Positions 16,994 to 25,791 of a stretch of 55,849 bases of DNA are shown here, piece after piece. The stretch lies in assembly GCA_030834165.1 (NCBI GenBank), contig JAURFU010000005.1, positions 1 to 55,849 of the forward strand, given 5' to 3'. Both the position numbers and the translations under genes were made by a program. Each line of letters starts with the position of its first letter. Position 1 is the stretch's first letter. The DNA is from Verrucomicrobiota bacterium. GTDB taxonomy: Bacteria > Verrucomicrobiota > Verrucomicrobiia > Opitutales > UBA953. The notes under the pieces were generated by a model. The model saw only the letters and a program-made list of their open reading frames with translations. It searched no databases and was not told the DNA's origin.

Positions 16994-17746
16994 TTATTTC
17001 TCTTCGCGGGTAGGGGCGGGGCGGCGCAGTTTCTCGCGCGCGAACTCGAAGAGCAGTTCGGGTCGGCGGCGGAGGGCCGCCTGCAGCGCCTGCTGGCCGA
17101 GGGGTACGGAGACCTTGGCGTCGAAGTTCCGTTCGGTGATGTCGCTGGCTTCGAAGACGAAGCCGATGTCCTGGTCGACAACCACGCGGCGCTCGGGCGT
17201 CCCGTCGCCGGAGACGACCTTGACGTGGCCGACGCGGACCCGCAGCCGCTTGATGAGGAAAGGCCGGGCGGGGGGCGGGGTCTCGGCGGAGGGGCCGGCC
17301 GGGGCGGGCTTGAAAGCGTTCCCGATGTCCTTGGCGTTGTTGTCGGTCAGGAAGTCGGCCTTGCCGGCGATCGTCACGCGATCGAGGTCGAGCTCGGCCT
17401 CGTTGACCACCTGGCCGCCGCCCTCGGTGAAAGTCAGCGGGTCGACGTCGAGGACGATGCGCTTGGCCCGGAGGAACTCGCGTTCCTGCCAGCGGGAAGG
17501 ATTCGTGACGACGAGGCCCGCGTAATCGATGCGGCCCAGGAAGAGGTTGGTCTGGTTGTCTTCGACGGTCAGATGGGCGCCGGATTGCCCGGAAAGGGAG
17601 GCGTCGAGCAGCCGGGGAGAGTATCGGCCGAGAGCCCAGACCCCCAAGGCGCCGACCAGCATCAGGAACAACGCGATGCCGCAAAGCACCGTGAGGAGCT
17701 TGCGGAGCGCCGAACCTGGGCGGGACTGAGGACGAAACAGGGTCAT
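16994..17746 (-). CDS. AsmA-like / DUF748-type envelope protein
   Basis: A 250-aa protein with one N-terminal membrane helix (LLTVLCGIALFLMLVGALGVWAL) and a periplasmic domain of short beta strands. The pattern LFLGRIDYAGLVVTNPSRW followed by FLRAKRIVLDVDPLTF resembles the repeat modules of AsmA/YhdP-like proteins that are thought to bridge lipids between membranes, but it is much shorter than those, so I keep the assignment tentative. ATG at 17746 gives a typical anchor; the frame extends further. It heads the run that continues into grpE and dnaJ. Confidence 0.68.
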   Translation of the reverse strand: MTLFRPQSRPGSALRKLLTVLCGIALFLMLVGALGVWALGRYSPRLLDASLSGQSGAHLTVEDNQTNLFLGRIDYAGLVVTNPSRWQEREFLRAKRIVLDVDPLTFTEGGGQVVNEAELDLDRVTIAGKADFLTDNNAKDIGNAFKPAPAGPSAETPPPARPFLIKRLRVRVGHVKVVSGDGTPERRVVVDQDIGFVFEASDITERNFDAKVSVPLGQQALQAALRRRPELLFEFAREKLRRPAPTREEK

Positions 17747-17844
17747 TGGCAGGAAAGAGGGGGAGCAGTAGGCGTGCCACCGAAAAGGGTCAATGGCGGA
17801 GGAAAAACAGCGGGTTTTGCGACGATATCTGGTTATCCGGCCAA

Positions 17845-17876
17845 ATAAAAGACCCGCCGTGCGTCGCCGGCGGGTC
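17845..17876 (-). terminator. Intrinsic terminator after the lipoprotein gene
   Basis: On the minus strand GACCCGCCG and CGGCGGGTC pair around an 8-nt loop and are followed by TTTTATTT. A second small hairpin (GTCAC...GTGAC) lies between it and the lipoprotein stop. Confidence 0.83.
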
Positions 17877-17906
17877 CTTCTGTCACGCTCAGTGTGACGC
17901 GCGGGC

Positions 17907-18287
17907 TTACTGCGCGAGCACCGCGAAAGCGAGGTCGTCGCCGGCGCTGACTTCAGGGACGGAGGCCTGGTTCGGGCAGATCGCGACGATCGTGGAGGCG
18001 TCGTCACCCTTGATGACTTCGACGAGGAAATTCCTGCCGGCCTTGGTCAGCTGAAGCTTGGTGCCCGGGTCGCGCTTCTCCAAGGCGCCGACTTCGAGGA
18101 GGGAAAGGTCGGCGCGGACCTGGCGGACGAGCACGCGGGTGGGGTCGACGGCGGGAGGCGGAGCATCCTTCTCCCAGGAGAAACGGACCTCGCCGGAAGC
18201 GGCGCCGGAGGCGGAAGCGGACTTCTGGGTGGATTTGCAGCCGACGAAAAGGGCGGCAAGGGCGAGGAGGAGCAGGGAGCGCTGCAT
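17907..18287 (-). CDS. Putative lipoprotein, 126 aa
   Basis: A type II signal peptide with lipobox LFVGC puts the acylated cysteine at residue 17, so the mature protein is membrane-bound on the periplasmic side. A Ser/Ala linker precedes a small domain with VLVRQVRADLSLLEVGALEKRDPG and GRNFLVEVIKGDD. The last part, a basic-charge-free beta-rich segment ending VSAGDDLAFAVLAQ, resembles small OB-like domains, without clear family. It is divergent from hisG and ends in a terminator. Confidence 0.75.
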   Translation of the reverse strand: MQRSLLLLALAALFVGCKSTQKSASASGAASGEVRFSWEKDAPPPAVDPTRVLVRQVRADLSLLEVGALEKRDPGTKLQLTKAGRNFLVEVIKGDDASTIVAICPNQASVPEVSAGDDLAFAVLAQ

Positions 18288-18385
18288 AGGTGTTGGGGTG
18301 GAGGAAAAGGGTCTTTTCCGCCTAGTTCCTAGTCAATCCCTTAATGCTTGCGGAGGGGCTGGCCGTGGGCTTCCTCCAAGCTCTC

Positions 18386-19270
18386 ATGAGTCAGGAAGCC
18401 GCCAAATTGATGCTCGGACTGCCCAAGGGCAGCCTCGAGGAGGCCACCCTCCAGCTGTTCGCCCGGGCCGGATTCCCCGTGGCCAAGAGCAGCCGCTCCT
18501 ACCGCCCCTCTTTCGATGACCCCGCCCTCGACGGACGCTTCATCCGCGCCCAGGAAGTGGCCCGTTACGTCGAGCATGGCTTCTTCGACTGCGGCCTGAC
18601 CGGCCAAGACTGGGTCCAGGAGAACAACGCCGACGTCGTCCAGGTCTGCGAGCTGATCTACAGCCGCGCCTCCGCCCAGAAGTCCCGCTGGGTCCTGTGC
18701 GTGCCCGAAGCCTCCCCCGTCAAGACCGCCAAGGACCTCGCCGGCAAGCGCGTGGCCACCGAGCTCGTCGAGACCACCCGCCGCTGGTTCAAGTCGCAGG
18801 GCGTCGAGTGCGAGGTCGAATTCTCCTGGGGCGCCACCGAAGTGAAGGTGCCCGAGCTCGCCGACGCCATCGTCGACATCACCGAGACCGGTTCGTCGAT
18901 CAAGGCCAACAAGCTGCGGATCGTCGCCCAGCTGATGGAGACCACCACCGTCCTCGTCGCCAACAAGGCCGCCTGGGCCAATCCCGCCAAGCGCGCCAAA
19001 ATCGAGCAGATCGTGCTCATGTTGCAGGGCGCCCTCGCCGCGCAGCACATGGTCGGCCTCAAGTTCAACCTCCCGAAGGCCAAGCTCGAACAGGTCGCCG
19101 CCGCGCTCCCCGCCCTGCGCAACCCGACGGTGTCGCCGCTCAGCAACGCCGAGTGGATCGCCGTCGAGACCATCATCGACGCCCGCCAGGCGCGCGAGTT
19201 CATCCCGACGCTCAAGGCCGCCGGCGCCGAAGGCATCGTGGAATACCCGATCAACAAGCTCGTCTACTGA
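18386..19270 (+). CDS. hisG: ATP phosphoribosyltransferase, long form
   Basis: First step of histidine synthesis: ATP + PRPP gives phosphoribosyl-ATP. About 294 aa, so it is the long HisG that carries its own C-terminal regulatory domain and needs no HisZ. Visible are LGLPKGSLEEAT at the N-terminus, FDCGLTGQDW, the PRPP-binding region around ELADAIVDITETGSSIKANKLR, and the C-terminal ACT-like domain ending AAGAEGIVEYPINKLVY. ATG at 18386 is chosen over an in-frame start at 18344 because the family begins near the KLMLGLPKG strand. aguB follows after 10 bp; no other his gene is near. Confidence 0.92.
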   Translation: MSQEAAKLMLGLPKGSLEEATLQLFARAGFPVAKSSRSYRPSFDDPALDGRFIRAQEVARYVEHGFFDCGLTGQDWVQENNADVVQVCELIYSRASAQKSRWVLCVPEASPVKTAKDLAGKRVATELVETTRRWFKSQGVECEVEFSWGATEVKVPELADAIVDITETGSSIKANKLRIVAQLMETTTVLVANKAAWANPAKRAKIEQIVLMLQGALAAQHMVGLKFNLPKAKLEQVAAALPALRNPTVSPLSNAEWIAVETIIDARQAREFIPTLKAAGAEGIVEYPINKLVY

Positions 19271-19280
19271 CGACCCCCTC

Positions 19281-20150
19281 ATGGCTGACTCCGTCCGCGT
19301 CGGTCTCATCCAGCTCACCGCCGAAGACACCCCGGCGGCGAACGTCCGCAAGACCCTGCCCCGCATCGAGGAAGCGGCCGCCAAGGGCGCGAAGATCATC
19401 GGCCTGCAGGAGATGTTCACGACGAAGTATTTCTGCGTCAGCCAGGACCCGAGGCATTTCGACCTGGCGGAGCCCATCGAGACCGGACCTTCCGTGACGG
19501 AACTCGCCAAGGCCGCCCAGCGCCTCGGCGTCGTCATCGTCGCCCCGCTCTTCGAAGCGCGCGGCAGCGAAGTCTACCACAACACCGCGGCCGTCATCGA
19601 CGCCGACGGCACCGTGCTCGGCAAGTACCGCAAGATGCACATCCCGCAGGACCCCGGCTTCGAGGAGAAGTTCTACTTCACCCCCGGCGACCTCGGCTTC
19701 CGCACCTGGAAGACCGCGCACGGCGACATCGGCGTGCTCATCTGCTGGGACCAGTGGTATCCCGAAGCCGCGCGTCTGACCGCGCTCGGCGGCGCGCAGA
19801 TCCTCTTCTACCCGACCGCGATCGGCTGGCTGCCCGAAGAGAAGGCCGCCCTCGGCAAGGCCCAGCATAACGCCTGGGAGACCGTGCAGCGCGGCCATGG
19901 CGTCGCCAACGGCTGCTACGTCGCCGCGACCAACCGCGTCGGCACCGAAGGCCGCACCCAGTTCTGGGGCCAGAGCTTCGTCTCCGACCCTTACGGCGAG
20001 ATCGTCGCCCGCGCGTCGGCCGAGAAGGAGGAGATCCTCCTCGCCGACTGCGACCTCGAGAAGCAGCGCGAATTCCGCCGCATCTGGCCGTTCTTCCGCG
20101 ACCGCCGCATCGACGCCTACGGCGACCTGACGCGCCGTCTGCGCGACTGA
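19281..20150 (+). CDS. aguB: N-carbamoylputrescine amidase
   Basis: Nitrilase-superfamily enzyme that turns N-carbamoylputrescine into putrescine, ammonia and CO2. The catalytic triad is visible: E44 (GLQEMF), K118 (KYRKMHIP) and C155 (LICWDQWYPE). The QDPGFEEKFYFTPGD loop and C-terminal WPFFRDRRIDAY tail are typical of the plant/bacterial AguB branch. It directly precedes aguA, which makes its substrate, so the two form a complete agmatine-to-putrescine route. The upstream enzyme (arginine decarboxylase) is not in the window. Confidence 0.95.
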   Translation: MADSVRVGLIQLTAEDTPAANVRKTLPRIEEAAAKGAKIIGLQEMFTTKYFCVSQDPRHFDLAEPIETGPSVTELAKAAQRLGVVIVAPLFEARGSEVYHNTAAVIDADGTVLGKYRKMHIPQDPGFEEKFYFTPGDLGFRTWKTAHGDIGVLICWDQWYPEAARLTALGGAQILFYPTAIGWLPEEKAALGKAQHNAWETVQRGHGVANGCYVAATNRVGTEGRTQFWGQSFVSDPYGEIVARASAEKEEILLADCDLEKQREFRRIWPFFRDRRIDAYGDLTRRLRD

Positions 20151-20158
20151 CCTTCCGC

Positions 20159-21184
20159 ATGGCCACGCCTCGCTCCCTCGGATTCCGCATGCCCGCGGAA
20201 TGGGAACCCCAGTCCGCCACGTGGCTCTCGTGGCCGTCCAACACCGCGCTCTGGCCGGGACATTACGAGCTGATCCCGGCGAAGTTCGCCGAGTTCGCCG
20301 CCGCGATCTCCCGCTTCCAGCCGGTGAGGATCAACGCCGCGGGCAAGCTGCGCGCCGAAGCCGAGCGCGAGCTCAAGGCCGCGAAGGCCGACCTCTCCGT
20401 CATCGAACTGACCGACATCGCCACCGACGACGTCTGGTGCCGCGACCATGGCCCGATCTTCGTGAAGAACGACCGGACCCAGGAGCTCGCGCTCACCGAC
20501 TGGGAATTCCACGGCTGGGGCGGCAAGTTCGAGGCCTCGCTCGACAACCAGGTCCCGGGCAAGATCGCCGCGAAGCTCGGCGTGAAGAAGTTCAGCTACC
20601 CGTTCGAACTCGAAGGCGGCGGCATCGAAGTCTCCGGCGACGGCCTGCTCCTGACCACCGAGGCCGTGCAGAACAACCCGAACCGCGCCGAAGGCCGCGA
20701 CGACGCCGCGTTCCACGCCGCCATCCGCGAAGGCCTGGCGATCGACGACATCCTCTGGATCGGCGAAGGCCTGGCCAACGACGACACCGACGGCCACATC
20801 GACAACCTCGCACGCTTCATCGCGCCGCGCGCCATCCTCGCCGTCAGCGAGACCGACCCGGCCTCGCCCAACTACGCGCCGATGCAGGAGAACCTGCGCC
20901 GCCTGCGCGAGATGCGCCCGCGCGGCCAGCGCCTCGACATCCTCGAGCTGCCGCTGCCCAAGCCCATCCGCCTCGCCGGCCGAGACCTCCCGCCGAGCCA
21001 CGCGAACTTCCTCATCGTCAACGACGCGGTGCTCGTCCCGCTCTACGGACAGGATTCCGACCAGGTCGCCATGGGCGTCATCGGCGACTGCTTCCCCGGC
21101 CGGAAGATCGTCGGCATCGACTGCCGCGTGCTGCTCATCGAGGGCGGCGCGCTGCATTGCCTGAGCCAGCAGCAGCCGGCTTGA
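20159..21184 (+). CDS. aguA: Agmatine deiminase
   Basis: Guanidine-group hydrolase that converts agmatine to N-carbamoylputrescine. At 341 aa it has the PAEWEPQSATWLSWP start, the active-site segment DDVWCRDHGPIFV, the GGGIEVSGDGLLLTTE strand, DDTDGHIDNLARF and the catalytic cysteine C334 in GGALHC near the C-terminus. It follows aguB by 8 bp. A 413-bp non-coding repeat region follows. Confidence 0.95.
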   Translation: MATPRSLGFRMPAEWEPQSATWLSWPSNTALWPGHYELIPAKFAEFAAAISRFQPVRINAAGKLRAEAERELKAAKADLSVIELTDIATDDVWCRDHGPIFVKNDRTQELALTDWEFHGWGGKFEASLDNQVPGKIAAKLGVKKFSYPFELEGGGIEVSGDGLLLTTEAVQNNPNRAEGRDDAAFHAAIREGLAIDDILWIGEGLANDDTDGHIDNLARFIAPRAILAVSETDPASPNYAPMQENLRRLREMRPRGQRLDILELPLPKPIRLAGRDLPPSHANFLIVNDAVLVPLYGQDSDQVAMGVIGDCFPGRKIVGIDCRVLLIEGGALHCLSQQQPA

Positions 21185-21413
21185 ACGCGGCGGTGCCGCG
21201 AGGGGGCACGGTGACATGGGGACAAGGGGGCCAATACGACAGGCCCGGAGGCCCAGAGGCTCGGTTGACCAGAGAGAGGCAGCGCTCAAAGGGAAACCGG
21301 AGACCGGAGGATTGGCTGGGGTCCAAAAGCGTAGTGCAAAAGTGGAACCAACTTCTGGTGACGGGTGACGGCCACGGGAGTCGGATCCTCCGGAATCGGC
21401 TTCTCGGCCATCG
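21185..21413. other. Non-coding region with repeat words and an inverted segment
   Basis: No gene. It shares words with 7295-7518 (GGCACGGTGACA, TTGACCAGAG, CCGGAGGC). Near 21353-21375 the string GGTGACGGCCACGGG is the imperfect inverse of the end of the following repeat (CCCGGCGGCCGTCACC), so transcripts here could fold into a long stem. Confidence 0.55.
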
Positions 21414-21498
21414 GCCGCAGGAACCTGGAGCCGGCTGCCGGGGGCTGAACGGCTGGCGCCCGAATAGCTGATGCCCCGGCGGCCGTCACCTGGCACCC
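21414..21498. repeat. 85-bp dispersed intergenic repeat, copy 2
   Basis: Same orientation as 7519-7603 with four substitutions (AC to GG, C to T, T to C) and no indels. It lies after aguA and before the convergent feo operon end. Confidence 0.85.
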
Positions 21499-21597
21499 AA
21501 GGTGATTAAATCCGCAGGTAAAAATTCCGGTCGCCGGTCGCCTTTGATCTGCGTGATTCCTCCGGCCAACTGATCGACCGATTAACCTGTCGCTGGC
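21499..21597. other. Intergenic remainder between repeat and feo operon
   Basis: Contains GGCCAACTGATCGACCGATTAACC (split here as GGCCAACTGATCG and ACCGATTAACC), whose complement resembles the GTTGATCGGTTGGCC word at about 7438-7453, so a repeat module appears inverted here. No coding frame or clear terminator seen. Confidence 0.4.
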
Positions 21598-21747
21598 TTA
21601 CTTCTTCGGCTTCACCTTCGAAGCGCACCCGCAATCACCCGCGCACCCGCCTTCTTTGCGGCGACGCGCGGCGGCCAGCCAGCGGCGGGCGAGCCAGCCG
21701 ACGGCCACGCCGACGACGGCGCCCACGATGACGGCTTCGAGGTTCAT
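21598..21747 (-). CDS. Small FeoB-associated Cys-rich membrane protein
   Basis: A 49-aa protein with one membrane helix (AVIVGAVVGVAVGWLARRWL) and a short cytoplasmic tail with three cysteines (CAGDCGC) and Lys at the end. This matches the small FeoB-associated Cys-rich proteins that sit at the end of feo operons in many phyla; a role in iron delivery or in control of FeoB is presumed. Its ATG overlaps the feoB stop (ATGA). Confidence 0.85.
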   Translation of the reverse strand: MNLEAVIVGAVVGVAVGWLARRWLAAARRRKEGGCAGDCGCASKVKPKK

Positions 21748-23897
21748 GTGAGGCGGATGACGACCTGATAGACGGCCATCGAGACGAGCCAGGCGAGCGT
21801 CGTCATGTAGACGAACGAGCCCGCGGCCCACTTCCAGCCGCCGGTCTCCTGGGCGAGCGTGGCGATCGTCGGTCCGCACTGCGAACAGAGCGCGAAGAAC
21901 ACCATCAGCGCGAGCACCGCGGCCAAGGAGAAGATCGGGCGGCCGGCGCGCGGCCCCTCGGACCACTTCGCGTCCTGCATCGCGCGGCGCAGGTCCTGGC
22001 TGTCGGCCTCGGCGCCTTCGCCGACCGAATAGGTCACGCCGAGCGTGGAGACGATGACCTCGCGCGCCGGGAAGCTTGCCAGGACGCCGACGGTGATCTT
22101 CCAGTCGAAGCCCAGCGGGTCGAAGATCGGCTGGATCGTCTTGCCGAAGCGTCCCATGTAGGACTGCTCGACGTAGGCCGCTTGGACGCGGGCCTGCACC
22201 TTCTCGGCGGATTCGGTCGGGTGCGCGGCGCGGACGCGTTCGGCGACCGAGGCGTCGCGCGGGAAATACGAAAGCGCCCAGACCACGATCGTGATGGCGA
22301 AGATGACCGTGCCGGCCTTGGACACGAATTCGGCGGCGTTCTGCCACATGCGCCAGACGACGTCGCGGGGCTTGGGCATCTGGTAGCGGGGGAGCTCGAG
22401 GACGAACGGCTGCGGCTTCACCTTGAGGACAAGGCGGGTGAGCACGAAGGCCGTCGGCACGGCGAAGACCAGGCCGACGCAGTGCATGCCCACCATCACG
22501 AGGGATTCCCAGCCGGGGCCGTAGAGCGGGCCGATGAAGGCCGCGCACATGAGCGCGTAGACCGGGAAGCGCGCCGAGCAGCTCATGAACGGCACCACGA
22601 ACGCGGTGGCGAGGCGGGCCTTCGGGTCTTCGATCGTGCGCGTCGAAAGGAGGCTGGGGATCGCGCAGGCGAAGCCGGAGAGCATCGGCACGAAGCTCTT
22701 GCCGTTGAGGCCGCACCAGCTGAAAAGGCGGTCCATGATGAACGCGGCGCGCGCCATGTAGCCGCTGTCCTCCAGGATGCCGATGAACAGGAACAGGATG
22801 AGGATCTGCGGCAGGAAGACGAGGAACGCGCCGACGCCGCCGAGGATGCCGTCGGCGACGAGGCTCTGCAGCATCGGATAAGCCGAGAGCGGCGGCGCCA
22901 CGACGCCCTTGGTCCAGTCGACCGCCGTCTGGATCCAGTCCATCGGGAACTTCGCCAGCCAGAAGACGGACGCGAAGAACCCGAGCATGATGCCCAGGAA
23001 GAGAAGCGGGCCGAGCACGCGATGCAGGAGCAGGCGGTCGACGGCCGCGGTACGGCCGGCCTTGCCGTGACCCTCGCTGACGACGCCTTCGAGCGCCGTA
23101 CGGAGCCAGGCGTAATGGACGAGCGGCTCGGCCGCCATCGGGTTATAGCCGGAATTACGGACCCGATCGCGGGCGGCGCGCAGCGGCTTCTCGCGACGCT
23201 CGGCCGTCCAGCCGAGCCGGTCGGCGGTCGAAGGATTGGTGTCGAAGAGCAGCCGCTGGGCGTCAGCGGCGGTGATCGCCTTGCCCGTGTCGGCCGAAGC
23301 CGCCTCGGTGACGTCGGCCAGCGCGCCCGCGATGTCCGTCGGCCAGACGACGCGCTTCATCGGCGCGCGGCGCGTGAGCGCTTCGCCGAGCCCGCGGCGG
23401 ACTTCCGCGATGCCTTCGCCTTTCCAGGCGGAGGTCAGGACGACCGGCACGCCGCCGAGGCGACGCGACAGGAGCCCGGTGTCGATGCGCAGGCCTTGCT
23501 CCTTGGCGACGTCGGCCTGGTTGAGGACGAGGGCGACGGGCAGGCCGAGCTCGGCGACCTGCGAGGCGAGGAAGAGATTACGCAGCAGGTTGGTCGCGTC
23601 GACGACGAGCAGCACCGCGTCGGGCCGGCGGTCCCCGGCGATGTTTCCCGAGAGCGCGTCGATGACGACCTGTTCGTCCGGCGAGGCGGCCGCAAGGGAA
23701 TAGAGCCCGGGAAGGTCGATGAGTTCCGCCTTCCGGCCATCGCCGAGGTCGCAGGTGCCCGACTTACGGGCGACGGTCACCCCGGGATAATTGCCGACGC
23801 GCTGACGCAGGCCGGTCAGGGCGTTGAAGAGGGTCGACTTGCCGGTGTTGGGATTGCCGACGAGCGCGACCAAGAGGCCTGCTTCTAGGGAGCTCAC
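21744..23897 (-). CDS. feoB: Ferrous iron transporter FeoB
   Basis: Inner-membrane Fe(II) transporter with an N-terminal G domain. About 717 aa. The P-loop GNPNTGKST is at about residues 13 to 21, then VTVARKSG (switch I), DLPGLYSL (G3) and NQAD (G4). A helical spacer follows, then two Gate domains with membrane helices; GNIPS-like core motifs appear as SGFACAIPSLLSTRT and FPAREVIVSTLG. Start is GTG at 23897, which overlaps the feoA stop (GTGA); TTG at 23924 is possible but would overlap more. The Cys-rich protein gene overlaps its end. Confidence 0.95.
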   Translation of the reverse strand: MSSLEAGLLVALVGNPNTGKSTLFNALTGLRQRVGNYPGVTVARKSGTCDLGDGRKAELIDLPGLYSLAAASPDEQVVIDALSGNIAGDRRPDAVLLVVDATNLLRNLFLASQVAELGLPVALVLNQADVAKEQGLRIDTGLLSRRLGGVPVVLTSAWKGEGIAEVRRGLGEALTRRAPMKRVVWPTDIAGALADVTEAASADTGKAITAADAQRLLFDTNPSTADRLGWTAERREKPLRAARDRVRNSGYNPMAAEPLVHYAWLRTALEGVVSEGHGKAGRTAAVDRLLLHRVLGPLLFLGIMLGFFASVFWLAKFPMDWIQTAVDWTKGVVAPPLSAYPMLQSLVADGILGGVGAFLVFLPQILILFLFIGILEDSGYMARAAFIMDRLFSWCGLNGKSFVPMLSGFACAIPSLLSTRTIEDPKARLATAFVVPFMSCSARFPVYALMCAAFIGPLYGPGWESLVMVGMHCVGLVFAVPTAFVLTRLVLKVKPQPFVLELPRYQMPKPRDVVWRMWQNAAEFVSKAGTVIFAITIVVWALSYFPRDASVAERVRAAHPTESAEKVQARVQAAYVEQSYMGRFGKTIQPIFDPLGFDWKITVGVLASFPAREVIVSTLGVTYSVGEGAEADSQDLRRAMQDAKWSEGPRAGRPIFSLAAVLALMVFFALCSQCGPTIATLAQETGGWKWAAGSFVYMTTLAWLVSMAVYQVVIRLT

Positions 23898-24154
23898 GGC
23901 TGGCGCGGGCGCTGGATGGGACAATCGGCGGCGACGTCGACGATGAGGTTCTCGGCCTCGGCGAGGCGGAGGCTGACGACCTGGCCGCCGAACTCGATGG
24001 CCAAGGGGTCGCCCAGCGGAGCCTTACGGACGAGCTTCAAGACCATCCCCGGGAGGAGTCCCAAGGCCATCAGACGCTGATCCACCCCGCGCTCGGGATT
24101 GAGCGAGGCCAGCTTCCCGAATTGACCGGGTAGAAGTTGGGATAGCGGGGTCAC
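23894..24154 (-). CDS. feoA: FeoA family protein
   Basis: An 86-aa SH3-like cytoplasmic protein needed for FeoB transport. PLSQLLPGQFGKLASL, the RLMALGLLPGMVLKLVRKAPLGDPLAIEF core and a final beta strand SLRLAEAENLIV match the family. Start is GTG at 24154, directly downstream of a Fur-like palindrome. First gene of the feoA-feoB-Cys-rich operon. Confidence 0.93.
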   Translation of the reverse strand: MTPLSQLLPGQFGKLASLNPERGVDQRLMALGLLPGMVLKLVRKAPLGDPLAIEFGGQVVSLRLAEAENLIVDVAADCPIQRPRQP

Positions 24155-24160
24155 GCTAAT

Positions 24161-24175
24161 TGAGATTGAGTCTCA
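24161..24175 (-). promoter_or_regulatory. Candidate Fur box upstream of feoA
   Basis: TGAGATTGAGTCTCA is a 7-1-7 inverted repeat that matches the Fur consensus TGATAATNATTATCA at ten of fourteen arm positions. It begins six bases before the feoA start codon, where binding would block expression when iron is plentiful. Another metal regulator such as a DtxR/MntR type could use such a site too. Confidence 0.5.
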
Positions 24176-24275
24176 AAAGTAGGCCTCCTCCCCCCGTTGT
24201 CAACGCGTACCCTCATTCTATCGGGGATTCGTTTACGACTGCCCCTCCCCTGCCCGCCTCCTTATAACGCCTCGG

Positions 24276-25790
24276 ATGCACGAGCTGACCCCTGACGTCG
24301 AATCCCCGGCCCGGCACACCGAGCGGGACCACGGTGGCCTCGGCGGCCACCCGCGGGGGCTGAGCATGTTGTTCTATGCCGAGATGTGGGAACGGTTCTC
24401 CTACTACGGCATGCGGGCGCTCCTGCTCCTGTTCATGATCACCCCCTTGGCGATGGGCGGCCTCGGGTTCGATCAGAAGTTCGCGGCGCAAGTCTACGGC
24501 AACTACACCATGGCGAGCTACATGGTCTGCATCCTCGGGGGCTATCTGGCGGACAACTTCATCGGCGCGCGGCGCGCGGTCCTCGTCGGCGGCCTGATCA
24601 TCACCGCCGGTCACTACTCCCTGGCGGTCGACTCCCTCCCGACGTTCTACGCCGGCCTGGTCCTGATCGCGCTCGGCACCGGCCTGCTCAAGCCGAGCAT
24701 CAGCACGCTGGTCGGCGGGCTCTACTCGCACGGGGACGCGCGACGCGACGCCGGCTTCTCCCTCTTCTACATGGGCATCAACCTCGGTGCGTTCGCCGCG
24801 CCGCTGGTGGTCGGCTGGCTCGCGCAGGGCGAAGCCTTCCGCGCGATGCTGTCCGGATGGGGGCTCGATCCGACCCACAGCTGGCACTGGGGCTTCGGCG
24901 CGGCGGGCATCGGCATGACCTTCGGGATGATCGTCTACCTGCGCCGGCTGCATTGGCTGTCGCACATCGGTCATGCGCCGACGGCGGACATCCCCCGACC
25001 ATGGGGCGGACTCACGCTGGTGACGCTCGGCACCGCCGGCCTGCTCGCCGTGATGATCGCTTCGGATTACGTCGCGTGGATCAACCCCGTCGTCTACGCG
25101 TTGCCGATCGCCGGCATCATCTGGTTCGGCGTCGTACGACGTGACGAAGACAGCCGTCGCCTTGCCGCGATCCTGGTCTTCTTCGTGTGCGCCATCCTCT
25201 TCTGGGCGATCTTCGAGCAGGCGGGCTCGTCGCTGACCCTGTTCGCCGACGAGCTCACCCGCAACGAACTGCTCGGGTTCGCCTTCCCGTCGTCGTGGTT
25301 CCAATCGGTGAACTCGCTCTTCATCCTCGCGCTGGCGCCGCTGTTCGCCTGGCTATGGGTCCGGCTGCGCGAACGACAGCCGTCGATGCCGATGAAATTC
25401 GCCTGGGGTCTCGTCTGCCTCGGGCTCTCCTTCGCCCTGCTCGTCCCGGCGGCGAAGCTCACCGCGGAAGGCAAGGTCAGCCCCTGGTGGCTGATCGCGG
25501 TCTACTTCCTCCAGACCGTCGGCGAACTCTGCCTCAGCCCCGTCGGCCTGAGCGCCATGACCAAGCTCGCGCCGGCGAAGCTGGCCGGACTCGTGATGGG
25601 CATCTGGTTCCTCGGCACCGCGCTGGGCAACAAGCTCGCCGGCGTGGTCGCGGCGGAATTCGACGCCCAGGACCCGCAGGCGCTCGCGCACTTCTTCTGG
25701 CAGCAGGCCCTGCTCGTCGGCGGCCTCACCGTGCTGCTCCTCGTGCTCGTACCGTGGGTGCGCAGGCTGACCGGGGAAACTCCGCGCTGA
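24276..25790 (+). CDS. POT/PTR2 family peptide:H+ symporter
   Basis: Inner-membrane di/tripeptide importer of the proton-dependent oligopeptide transporter family, 504 aa with at least twelve helices. The ExxERFxYYG motif (AEMWERFSYYGMRA) that couples protons lies in helix 1, and the second PTR signature appears as FSLFYMGINLGAFAAPLVVGWL in helix 5. The N-terminal leader to residue 30 is hydrophilic with HTERDHGG. It is divergent from feoA; the gap holds the candidate Fur box, so iron control of this gene is possible but not implied. A small membrane protein gene follows after 1 bp. Confidence 0.92.
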   Translation: MHELTPDVESPARHTERDHGGLGGHPRGLSMLFYAEMWERFSYYGMRALLLLFMITPLAMGGLGFDQKFAAQVYGNYTMASYMVCILGGYLADNFIGARRAVLVGGLIITAGHYSLAVDSLPTFYAGLVLIALGTGLLKPSISTLVGGLYSHGDARRDAGFSLFYMGINLGAFAAPLVVGWLAQGEAFRAMLSGWGLDPTHSWHWGFGAAGIGMTFGMIVYLRRLHWLSHIGHAPTADIPRPWGGLTLVTLGTAGLLAVMIASDYVAWINPVVYALPIAGIIWFGVVRRDEDSRRLAAILVFFVCAILFWAIFEQAGSSLTLFADELTRNELLGFAFPSSWFQSVNSLFILALAPLFAWLWVRLRERQPSMPMKFAWGLVCLGLSFALLVPAAKLTAEGKVSPWWLIAVYFLQTVGELCLSPVGLSAMTKLAPAKLAGLVMGIWFLGTALGNKLAGVVAAEFDAQDPQALAHFFWQQALLVGGLTVLLLVLVPWVRRLTGETPR

Positions 25791-25791
25791 G

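Noticed and set aside
14206-17013. 935-codon plus-strand frame over birA, nadC, dnaJ and grpE
   Set aside because: Shadow of four well-recognised minus-strand genes; no family motif.
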